Shown here: positions 1 through 5,815 of the stretch, piece by piece
How the letters are laid out: each line of letters begins with the position of its first letter
How positions within the stretch are numbered: position 1 is the first letter of the stretch
Assembly: GCA_015259305.1 (NCBI GenBank)
Contig: JABZGO010000093.1
Coordinates: 1 to 6,977 of the forward strand
Direction of reading: 5' to 3'
Length of the DNA: 6,977 nt
DNA from: Alloprevotella tannerae
GTDB lineage: Bacteria > Bacteroidota > Bacteroidia > Bacteroidales > Bacteroidaceae
Notes under the pieces: generated by a model
Seen by the model: the letters and a program-made list of their open reading frames with translations, nothing else
What the model was told of the DNA's origin: nothing
Database searches by the model: none
Made by a program: the position numbers and the translations under genes

Positions 1-504
1 GCCATAAGCCCTGTACGCCAAGAAATCGGGGCGGGCCGAAAAATCGTGCCTTGCGCCGTGCTCTAAGACGAAGATGCCGTCGGGCGCGAGGGCACTGCTC
101 TGCATCACGCGGTCGGGCAGTTCGGGCAATTCAGGCAGGGCATAAGGGGGATCAGCGAAAATAAGGTCAAACTGCTCCCGACAACGCGCCACAAAGCGCA
201 AAGCATCGCCGCAATAAGGGCGGGCGGCCGGATCGTCTAACTTGCGAAGTATGGCACTGATGAAACTAAAATGTTGGCGGTCTTTCTCGACAGAAACGAC
301 AAGCGGGCAGCCGCGCGAGAGCAACTCGAGCGTGATAGATCCCGTTCCGGCAAACAAATCGAGCGCGCGGGTCGACGGGAAGTCGATGTAGGCGCGCAGG
401 ACGTTGAAGAGATTTTCTTTGGCAAAGTCGGTCGTAGGGCGCGCCTTGAAAGTGCGCGGCACGTCGAAATGTCGTCCTTTATATTTTCCGGTAATGACTC
501 GCAT
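1..504 (-). CDS. rsmD: 16S rRNA (guanine966-N2)-methyltransferase RsmD, C-terminus cut by window edge
   Basis: RsmD methylates N2 of G966 in 16S rRNA during small-subunit assembly, using S-adenosylmethionine in the cytoplasm. The translation gives 168 residues with the whole family signature: N-terminal MRVITGKYKGR, RPTTDFAKENLFN (22-34), the SAM-binding DLFAGTGSI (49-57), VEKD (72-75, the acidic end of strand 2), GD at 99-100, the catalytic DPPY (118-121) and EHG (148-150). The start at 504 is fixed because MRVITGKYKGR is the usual N-terminus. Family members are about 175-185 aa and the frame is still open at base 1, so only about ten C-terminal residues should be missing. It is the last visible gene of a leftward operon, 59 bp after the DUF3822 gene. 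No separate promoter is evident in that gap. Identification is firm; the exact target base is inferred from the family. Confidence 0.95.
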   Translation of the reverse strand, partial: MRVITGKYKGRHFDVPRTFKARPTTDFAKENLFNVLRAYIDFPSTRALDLFAGTGSITLELLSRGCPLVVSVEKDRQHFSFISAILRKLDDPAARPYCGDALRFVARCREQFDLIFADPPYALPELPELPDRVMQSSALAPDGIFVLEHGARHDFSARPDFLAYRAYG

Positions 505-563
505 GAATATTACTTATAAGAGGTGCGTAAAACAAGCGTTCAGCTATAAAAACCTTAGACGAC

Positions 564-1361
564 TTATTGGAAGCGAGACTCTAAGCGCAACAGTTCGCAG
601 ACCATATCGTAAGGCACGGCGGCATTAGCCGTCACAATGCTGTGGTTAAACTCCTCGTGTGGGTCTATGCTGACCACTCGCTGAGCAAAACGGCCCAATT
701 CGTTGACCATACGCGTGCGCAAATCGGCCGCACCGAAGACAAAGATAGGATCGCGCCGGACGTCCATCCCGACGTGGCGCACGGCATTAAAGACGTAATA
801 AGCCACATCGGCCTCCTCGCGCACGTCAAACGTATTGACGAAAAGCAGGCGCCCACCATCGAAAACGGCGATGTCGGCCTGACGCTCGTGCAGATGAACA
901 AAGAGGCGTCGACTGCGAGCGCCGGCAATGCCTTTCGCACCAAAATAGCGCAAAACGGCCGTCTGGGCCGAGCGGTAATGGACTTCGCCAAAGACATCCT
1001 CAATGGCGGTACACTTATCCTCGTCTAAGGCGAACAGCAAGATGGCATTGGCCAACGGCAAGGTATCATAGAAAACGCGGCGGCGCACTTGCGAAGCAAA
1101 ACAATAGTTGTAAAGTGCATCACAGTCTTCTTCGCGAAAATCAGCTAAAGGCACCGCCACCCCAGGACCCGTCACCAAGACTTCAATGCCGGATGTGGGT
1201 CGACTGAGGATTTCTTCGGTCTCTCGTGCGTGCTGCAAATTGACGGTAAGGGAAGTCTCCGTACGCAAGCGATACGTTGAAAAGGCGAAATAAGGCTCGC
1301 GGCCCAATTCGTACTGCGCCATCGACAGGCTGCCGGCAGAGAGGCGGAGATAAAGTTTCAT
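564..1361 (-). CDS. DUF3822 family protein (predicted actin-like fold, function unknown)
   Basis: This 265-aa soluble protein has the layout of DUF3822, a Bacteroidota family without known function. From memory, a structural-genomics member of the family showed an actin/HSP70-like ATPase fold. The most recognisable part is the C-terminal half, with alternating strands around LFVHLHERQADIAVFDGG (153-170), a short LLFVNTF segment (172-178), then the acidic DVAYYVFNAV helix (185-194) and IFVFG (206-210). There is no signal peptide and no membrane segment. I start it at the ATG at 1361 rather than the in-frame ATG at 1403, because 1361 forms an ATGA overlap with the stop of the upstream VanZ gene and gives the expected N-terminus. 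rsmD follows 59 bp downstream. In Bacteroides I recall this family next to rsmD, and often near the RecD-like helicase that lies at 2842 here. A link to ribosome maturation is only a guess from position. Confidence 0.85.
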   Translation of the reverse strand: MKLYLRLSAGSLSMAQYELGREPYFAFSTYRLRTETSLTVNLQHARETEEILSRPTSGIEVLVTGPGVAVPLADFREEDCDALYNYCFASQVRRRVFYDTLPLANAILLFALDEDKCTAIEDVFGEVHYRSAQTAVLRYFGAKGIAGARSRRLFVHLHERQADIAVFDGGRLLFVNTFDVREEADVAYYVFNAVRHVGMDVRRDPIFVFGAADLRTRMVNELGRFAQRVVSIDPHEEFNHSIVTANAAVPYDMVCELLRLESRFQ

Positions 1362-1738
1362 TCGCGATAATATTTTTTCAGAAAGAAGCGCACCAAAGGC
1401 CAAGCGAGAAGCACGCCAAGGGCATCAGCTAAGAAATCAAACGGATCGGCGCTGCGATAATCGGTAAGCGCGCCTTGCAGCACCTCAATGAGTGCGCCAA
1501 AAGCCAAGGGTGCGGCAAAGGCAATCAGCAAGAGCAGACGCAGATTTTCACGCGCGTGGCGCTTTTTGTACTCCCAGAGGATGAGACTCGAAAGGCCGAA
1601 AAACATCATGCAATGCGCCACCTTGTCAAGCCCACTCACGCCGCCCATACTTACGTGGGGCGGCCGGCAGAGGCAGAGCCACAAAATCGCCACCACGCAG
1701 AGCAGCGAGCAGGGATAACTACGCAGCACCTTTACCAA
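1358..1738 (-). CDS. VanZ-like integral membrane protein
   Basis: A small membrane protein of the VanZ-like family, up to 126 aa with four predicted membrane segments near residues 10-25, 40-56, 68-88 and 102-120. Family landmarks are DKVAH (38-42) at the start of the second segment, ExxQ (85-88) at the end of the third, and R95, D98 and D101 before the fourth. Relatives include enterococcal VanZ, linked to low-level teicoplanin resistance, but most bacterial members have no assigned role and resistance should not be assumed. There is no ATG before the first membrane segment: an in-frame stop lies just upstream, leaving TTG at 1738 or GTG at 1729; the first ATG is codon 31 and would delete segment one. 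TTG overlaps the DUF4250 gene by 7 bp and GTG leaves a 2-bp gap, so translation is probably coupled. The stop codon overlaps the next start as ATGA. Confidence 0.85.
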   Translation of the reverse strand: MVKVLRSYPCSLLCVVAILWLCLCRPPHVSMGGVSGLDKVAHCMMFFGLSSLILWEYKKRHARENLRLLLLIAFAAPLAFGALIEVLQGALTDYRSADPFDFLADALGVLLAWPLVRFFLKKYYRE

Positions 1739-1908
1739 AACTTATTGTTTGCTTTGCTGTACTCAAAGCCCGCAGCGGCGAGCGTTTGCGTAAGCCAATC
1801 TTGATCAATGTCCATCTTGCGGCAGAGTTCGTCGAGCGAGCCATAGTCGTCGCGCAACTTCATGTTGATTACGCTGAACAGCATCGCAGGATCTTTGGGC
1901 AATTCCAT
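1732..1908 (-). CDS. DUF4250 small protein (58 aa)
   Basis: A short intact gene, easily missed by length cut-offs, encoding 58 residues that begin MELPKDPAMLFSVINMKLRD and continue with a SLDELCRKMDI segment and a C-terminal GFEYSKANNKFW. The MELPKDP start, the KLRD motif near residue 17 and the SLDELC segment match DUF4250 as I know it: a family of about 55-60 aa in anaerobic Firmicutes and Bacteroidota with unknown function. The region SLDELCRKMDIDQDWLTQTL looks like a small helix-turn-helix, which could mean nucleic-acid binding, but this is inference. No signal peptide or membrane segment is present. It is the first gene of the leftward operon, about 30 nt after the presumed transcription start, with an A-rich AAGAAG just before the ATG. 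It meets the VanZ gene with an overlap of up to 7 bp. Confidence 0.85.
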   Translation of the reverse strand: MELPKDPAMLFSVINMKLRDDYGSLDELCRKMDIDQDWLTQTLAAAGFEYSKANNKFW

Positions 1909-1943
1909 CTTCTTAATGCGCTATTATATATATATTGTGAGCC

Positions 1944-1952
1944 GCAAAGGTA
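1944..1952 (-). promoter_or_regulatory. Bacteroidota -7 promoter element of the DUF4250-vanZ-DUF3822-rsmD operon
   Basis: On the minus strand this reads TACCTTTGC, an exact match to the Bacteroidota primary-sigma -7 consensus TAnnTTTG with the frequent trailing C. Transcription would start near 1936-1939, giving a leader of about 30 nt, mostly A and T, before the DUF4250 ATG at 1908. No clear TTTG -33 box is visible 19-21 nt upstream; that position is occupied by the 14-bp palindrome and a T-rich run. Confidence 0.7.
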
Positions 1953-1967
1953 CATAAAAAAGCGAGG

Positions 1968-1981
1968 GATAAGCGCTTATC
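1968..1981. promoter_or_regulatory. Perfect 14-bp palindrome over the -33 region, candidate operator
   Basis: GATAAGCGCTTATC is identical to its own reverse complement over all 14 bases. Its centre lies about 36 bp upstream of the presumed start of the leftward operon, where a dimeric regulator could block or help RNA polymerase. No second copy was noticed elsewhere in the window. Its role as an operator is inference from symmetry and position only. Confidence 0.35.
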
Positions 1982-2200
1982 ATCAACGGAATGCGTACGG
2001 AAGGGGTCTTTTTCTCTATGGAAAGATGCAAAGGGTGAACTTTCGCGGGCGAAGTAGCCTGCTATCCAAAGAAAAATCGTAATATTGCTGAAGATTCTAA
2101 AACCCGGGCCGCTCAAAACGCAGGCGCAGGCGGCGAAAAACCGTAGGCATTGCCCCAAAACGCGGACATCGGCCCTTACATTTAACACAAACAAAATCCA

Positions 2201-2743
2201 ATGAAAGCTCAAGATTTACATATCATTTACTTCGCCGGCGGCTGCTTTTGGGGCGTCGAGCATTATTTCAAACAGGTGCGCGGCGTCGTGGAAACGCAGG
2301 CCGGCTATGCGAATGGTAATCGGGCACGCCCCGACTATGAGGAGGTCTGCACGGGACGCACGGGTTTTGCGGAAACGGTGCGCGTGACGTTTGATGCGAC
2401 GCAGGTGGATCTGGACTTGCTGTTGCAACTCTATTTCAAAGCCATCGACCCGACTTCCTTGAACAGGCAAGGCGGAGATGCCGGCTCGCAATATAGAACG
2501 GGCATCTTCTTTACGGATCCGCAAGACGAAGCGACGGCGCGAAAGGCACTGGACGAACTGGCGAAGCAGTATGCGGACCCGATCGTGGTGGAACTGCTGC
2601 CACTAAAGAACTTTTATGCGGCTGAAGATTATCATCAGGATTATTTGGACAAACATCCTGACGGTTATTGCCACCTCAGACCCGAACTTTTCCAATGGGC
2701 GGCGCAAGCCAACGCGCCGCGAACGGAGGAGGACAAAGCTTGA
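2201..2743 (+). CDS. msrA: Peptide methionine-S-sulfoxide reductase MsrA
   Basis: MsrA reduces the S-epimer of methionine sulfoxide in proteins, repairing oxidative damage, with thioredoxin as the usual electron donor. The 180-aa protein is full-length. It carries the GGCFWG active site (13-18) with catalytic Cys15, the YANG turn (36-39), TGFAET (54-59), IDPTSLNRQG (82-91), QYRTGI (97-102), and EDYHQDYL (142-149) followed by GYCH (155-158), where Cys157 is the likely resolving cysteine. There is no signal peptide, so it should be cytoplasmic. The IDPTS, TGFAE and YHQDYL...GYCH variants resemble MsrA domains commonly fused to MsrB, but this gene stops 22 residues after GYCH and no MsrB sequence follows. 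The ATG at 2201 is preceded by an A-rich stretch and places the active site at the usual distance. It is the first gene rightward of the divergent region; the helicase start lies 98 bp downstream. Confidence 0.95.
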   Translation: MKAQDLHIIYFAGGCFWGVEHYFKQVRGVVETQAGYANGNRARPDYEEVCTGRTGFAETVRVTFDATQVDLDLLLQLYFKAIDPTSLNRQGGDAGSQYRTGIFFTDPQDEATARKALDELAKQYADPIVVELLPLKNFYAAEDYHQDYLDKHPDGYCHLRPELFQWAAQANAPRTEEDKA

Positions 2744-2822
2744 GAGGCAGAAAAACCAACGAAGGTGGGTGCAAAGACTGTTCTAACGGCGCGCAACCCA
2801 ACTTAAGTAGACATATATAAAG

Positions 2823-2835
2823 GCTAAAATTTAGC
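2823..2835. repeat. 13-bp inverted repeat just upstream of the helicase start
   Basis: GCTAAA-A-TTTAGC is a perfect inverted repeat with a one-base centre, ending 6 nt before the TTG start of the helicase. It overlaps the only -7-like sequence in this gap (TAaaaTTTA, one spacer base too long). It could be an operator or affect initiation. A chance AT-rich palindrome is equally possible. Confidence 0.25.
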
Positions 2836-2841
2836 AAAAGG

Positions 2842-4362
2842 TTGATTTACGAAGAACTATTCGAACGCTTAGCGGCGGAATTTCATTTCTCCTTCACGGA
2901 GGAGCAAGCACGGGCGGCGGCAATGCTGGCGGAGTTTGTCTATACGCCGATACAGCGGCCCGCTTTCATACTCCGCGGCTACGCCGGTACGGGCAAAACG
3001 ACACTCATCGGGGCACTGGTCAAAACGCTTTGCGAACTGGGACGCCCGGTGGTGCTCCTTGCGCCAACGGGACGGGCGGCGAAAGTTTTTGCGGCACACG
3101 CCGCGCAAGAGGCCTCGACGATTCATAAGGTCATTTACCGCCAAGAAACTTTTAACGGCGAACAGACGCGCTTCAACCTTAACTTTAATAGACTGAAGGA
3201 CGCGCTTTTTATCGTCGATGAGGCTTCGATGCTTTCGGGAGAGCACGCGGCGGACTCCCTTTTCGGATCAGGTGCACTCTTAGACGACTTGATCGAGTTC
3301 GTTTACCAACGCGAAGGCTGCCGACTCTTGTTGGTGGGCGACACAGCTCAGCTTCCGCCGGTCGGAGACGAAGAGAGTCCGGCGCTCAACGCAAACAACT
3401 TACGCGCTTACGGACTGGCCGTCGGCGAAATCGACTTGACGGAAGTCGTGCGCCAACATCGGGGCTCGGATGTCTTGTCGGGCGCCACACATATCCGTAC
3501 TTTGCTGGCCGAGGGCTTTACGGGGCGACCCGTGATACAAGGTAGCGAGACAGGAGAAGTGCGCTTCGTGCCGGGAGACGAGTTGATCGAGACGCTCATT
3601 ACAGCTTATGGCGACTGCGGAACCTCAGATACGATCGTTATAACACGTTCTAACAAACGGGCAAACGTATATAATGCCGGCATTCGCGATCGCATTTTCG
3701 ACCGAGAAGGACCGCTGACGCGCGGCGACCGAATTATGATCGTCAAGAACAATTATTATTGGACCGAACGCCTATTCAAGGCCATCGAAAAGGCTGAGGC
3801 GAGACGCCGAGAAGCGCGTTTGAAAACCGGACTCCTGCCATTGGAACACGAATTAGCCGCTGAGCGGCCGCCATTCGACTTCATCGCCAACGGAGAAACG
3901 GCGGAGGTGATCGCGGTCCATAATCGGCAAGACCAGTTTGGGTTTCACTTCGCCGACTGCGTGCTCCGCTTCGACGCTTATCGACATTACGAAATGGAAT
4001 GTCGGGTTTTGCTCGACACACTTACGTCTGAGTCGCCATCACTCACAACGGAGGAGCGCCGCACGCTGTACGAAAATGTATTAGACGACTACGAATCGAT
4101 CCCGACAAGGCGCGAACGAATGAAAGCCTTGCGCCAAGACCCCTATTACAACGCGCTGCAAATAAAATATGCCTATGCCGTGACCTGCCACAAGGCGCAA
4201 GGCGGCCAATGGGAAAGGGTTTTTGTAGACCAAGGCTACGTTACAGATGAGATGATGGGAGATAATTATCTCCGATGGCTGTATACGGCCTTCACACGTA
4301 CGACTGACCGCCTCTATCTTGTGAATTGGCCCGAAGAACAGCAAGAAAACTTGTCAGAATGA
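2842..4362 (+). CDS. RecD/Pif1-like SF1B ATP-dependent DNA helicase
   Basis: A 506-aa superfamily 1B helicase of the stand-alone RecD-like type common in Bacteroidota, probably a 5'-3' DNA helicase in repair or replication. Motifs in order: Walker A GYAGTGKT (46-53), Ia LAPTGRAA (73-80), Walker B VDEAS (125-129), III LVGDTAQLPPVG (164-175), IV VVRQHR (202-207), a UvrD_C_2-like motif V TCHKAQGGQW (448-457) and motif VI YTAFTRTTDRLYLV (481-494). All catalytic residues are present. Between NNYYWTE (303-309) and FIANGE (347-352) there is a charged helical insertion of roughly 30 residues, rich in Lys, Glu and Arg, that I do not expect in Bacteroides homologues. No ATG is available: an in-frame TAA lies at 2818-2820 and the next ATG is codon 28, inside the conserved N-terminal helix region, so TTG at 2842 is the best start. 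The gene lies 98 bp after msrA and ends 28 bp before cls. Confidence 0.92.
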   Translation: MIYEELFERLAAEFHFSFTEEQARAAAMLAEFVYTPIQRPAFILRGYAGTGKTTLIGALVKTLCELGRPVVLLAPTGRAAKVFAAHAAQEASTIHKVIYRQETFNGEQTRFNLNFNRLKDALFIVDEASMLSGEHAADSLFGSGALLDDLIEFVYQREGCRLLLVGDTAQLPPVGDEESPALNANNLRAYGLAVGEIDLTEVVRQHRGSDVLSGATHIRTLLAEGFTGRPVIQGSETGEVRFVPGDELIETLITAYGDCGTSDTIVITRSNKRANVYNAGIRDRIFDREGPLTRGDRIMIVKNNYYWTERLFKAIEKAEARRREARLKTGLLPLEHELAAERPPFDFIANGETAEVIAVHNRQDQFGFHFADCVLRFDAYRHYEMECRVLLDTLTSESPSLTTEERRTLYENVLDDYESIPTRRERMKALRQDPYYNALQIKYAYAVTCHKAQGGQWERVFVDQGYVTDEMMGDNYLRWLYTAFTRTTDRLYLVNWPEEQQENLSE

Positions 4363-4381
4363 CTAATTTTCAGTAGTTTTG
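4350..4381 (+). promoter_or_regulatory. Bacteroidota-type promoter for cls, inside the helicase 3' end
   Basis: CTTG at 4350-4353, a 20-nt spacer, and TAGTTTTG at 4374-4381 fit the -33 TTTG / -7 TAnnTTTG arrangement well: the -7 box is exact and three of four -33 bases match. The expected start site, around 4386-4390, falls almost on the cls ATG at 4391, implying a very short leader or a leaderless message. The -33 part overlaps the last helicase codons. Confidence 0.5.
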
Positions 4382-4390
4382 TTCCGATCT

Positions 4391-5806
4391 ATGTGGACTG
4401 AAGTGATATTTTGGGTGGCTTTAGCCTTATACGCCGTGCTCGTAATCAGTACGGCGACGGTCATTGTCCTCGAAAACCGACAGCCGGCCAAGACAATCGC
4501 GTGGTTGGTCGTGATTATGTTGCTCCCCGGCGCAGGTTTGATTTTCTTTTACTTCTTCGGGCAAGACCTAAGAAAGAAATACAAGCTCATCCGCAAGAAT
4601 TACGACCACATTGTCCGAAGTATGCGCGGCAAAGTCCCGCCTGAAATTTCAGCCGACACGGTACCCGATTACACCCCCTTGATTCAGCTTTTGCACAACA
4701 ATGGCGGCGAGCCCTTGACCGCGCACAACAGCGTGGAAGTCTTGGATTGCGGGCGCGCCTATTTTCTCTCGCTACTACAAAGCATTCTCAACGCGAAACA
4801 TAGTATCCACATTGAGACCTATATCATTGAAGAAGATCCCATCGGCAACTTAATAGCCGACGCCTTGATCGACAAAGCGCGCAGCGGCGTCGAAGTTCGC
4901 CTGCTCTACGACGATGTAGGTTGCTGGAAAGTGCCGGATCGCTTCTTCAAGCGTATGATGGAAGCCGGCGTAGCCATAGGTGCTTTCCTCCCCGTTCGTT
5001 TTCCGCGTCTGACGAGGCGCGTTAACAATCGCAACCATCGTAAGATTTGCGTCATAGATGGGAGCGTAGGCTTCATAGGCGGCATGAATATCGCCCTAAG
5101 ATACGCTACGGATCAATGGAAAGACATGCAGCTCCGCATAGAGGGTGATGCCGTCGGCCAACTACAAAGAATATTTTTGGGAGATTGGTATTTCACGACA
5201 GGTCAACTCTGCTCCGGCGCGCAATATTTCCCTGCCGGACGAACAAGTGCGCATACAATGCTACCGGTTCAGATAGCGGCCACATCCCCACTCTCTCGCT
5301 ATCCATCAATAATGTATTCTTTCACGTGGCTATTGCAGAATGCGCGGCGCTACATCTATCTTCAGACGCCTTACTTTATGCCTTCCGAGCCGGTGCTTCA
5401 AGCGCTGCAAACGGCGGCTATGATGGGGGTCGACGTGCGCCTGATGCTGCCGGAGAAACCCGATGCTTTTTGGCTTCGGTGGGCGAATGAGTGCTACTTT
5501 ACTGACGTCTTGCGCGCCGGTGTCAAGGTGCTGTTATACAGAGGCGGCTTCCTCCACGCGAAAGTCTTGGTTTGCGATGATACGTGCTGTTCTGTAGGCT
5601 CTTCGAATATGGATTTTCGCAGCTTTGAAGACAATATGGAGGCCAATGCTTTTATCTACGACGCCCGCTTAGCGCTTGAGGTGAAGGCAGTCTTTCTTCG
5701 CGATGCCGAGCGCTGCGAAGCCATCGACCCGGAGCGGTGGAAGCGTCGCGCGCTTTGGCGTAAATATTTTGAGAGTCATACGCGGATTCTCTCGCCCCTA
5801 CTTTAA
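4391..5806 (+). CDS. cls: Cardiolipin synthase (phospholipase D superfamily)
   Basis: Cardiolipin synthase joins two phosphatidylglycerol molecules into cardiolipin and glycerol at the inner membrane. The 471-aa protein has two N-terminal membrane segments (about 6-26 and 35-56) and two PLD domains. HKD motif 1 is H216-K218-D223, followed by GFIGGMNI (227-234). HKD motif 2 is H389-K391-D396, followed by GSSNMD (403-408). A further hallmark is the C-terminal SPLL; length and layout are normal for bacterial ClsA-type enzymes. An in-frame TTG at 4379 could add four residues, but the ATG at 4391 gives the usual hydrophobic start and the TTG falls inside the -7 box. The gene begins 28 bp after the helicase and is followed after 9 bp by the C10 protease, so the pair is probably one transcript. 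Confidence 0.94.
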   Translation: MWTEVIFWVALALYAVLVISTATVIVLENRQPAKTIAWLVVIMLLPGAGLIFFYFFGQDLRKKYKLIRKNYDHIVRSMRGKVPPEISADTVPDYTPLIQLLHNNGGEPLTAHNSVEVLDCGRAYFLSLLQSILNAKHSIHIETYIIEEDPIGNLIADALIDKARSGVEVRLLYDDVGCWKVPDRFFKRMMEAGVAIGAFLPVRFPRLTRRVNNRNHRKICVIDGSVGFIGGMNIALRYATDQWKDMQLRIEGDAVGQLQRIFLGDWYFTTGQLCSGAQYFPAGRTSAHTMLPVQIAATSPLSRYPSIMYSFTWLLQNARRYIYLQTPYFMPSEPVLQALQTAAMMGVDVRLMLPEKPDAFWLRWANECYFTDVLRAGVKVLLYRGGFLHAKVLVCDDTCCSVGSSNMDFRSFEDNMEANAFIYDARLALEVKAVFLRDAERCEAIDPERWKRRALWRKYFESHTRILSPLL

Positions 5807-5815
5807 TTGCTGCTT

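Larger units (their letters stand above)
1909..2200. other. Divergent intergenic region between the DUF4250 operon and msrA
   Basis: This 292-bp stretch separates the leftward operon from the rightward genes and holds no gene I can support; open frames crossing it on either strand resemble nothing known. It contains a short TATATATA run (about 1925-1934) in the leader of the DUF4250 operon, that operon's promoter and a 14-bp palindrome (both listed separately). The msrA-proximal half is GC-rich. A weak -7-like match, TACATTTA at 2177-2184, lies 16 nt before the msrA ATG, and a weaker TAATATTG sits at 2080-2087; neither has a clear -33 TTTG. The octamer CAAAACGC occurs twice, 42 bp apart (2114-2121 and 2156-2163), which may be chance. 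Confidence 0.6.

Noticed and set aside
642..1028. 128-codon plus-strand open frame opposite the DUF3822 gene
   Set aside because: It lies wholly antisense to a well-supported gene, resembles no known protein, and long mirror frames are common opposite GC-rich coding DNA.
1786..2082. 98-codon plus-strand open frame over the start of the DUF4250 operon
   Set aside because: It runs antisense through DUF4250 and across the promoter and palindrome; its composition is not protein-like and nothing in it is recognisable.
2114..2163. Repeated octamer CAAAACGC, 42 bp apart, plus a CGCAGG duplication upstream of msrA
   Set aside because: Too short and only two copies; chance similarity in a GC-rich region is the simpler explanation.
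1913..2212. 99-codon minus-strand open frame in the divergent region
   Set aside because: It would have to start inside msrA and cover the operon promoter; its translation looks like random Cys/Phe/Ile-rich sequence without family features.
2744..2841. Possible terminator or MsrB remnant after msrA
   Set aside because: Only a weak GTGGGT/ACCCAAC pairing with a long loop and no U-tract is present, and no frame shows MsrB motifs.
5185..5490. 101-codon plus-strand frame inside cls
   Set aside because: It is an out-of-frame shadow of cls, whose own frame holds both HKD motifs without interruption.
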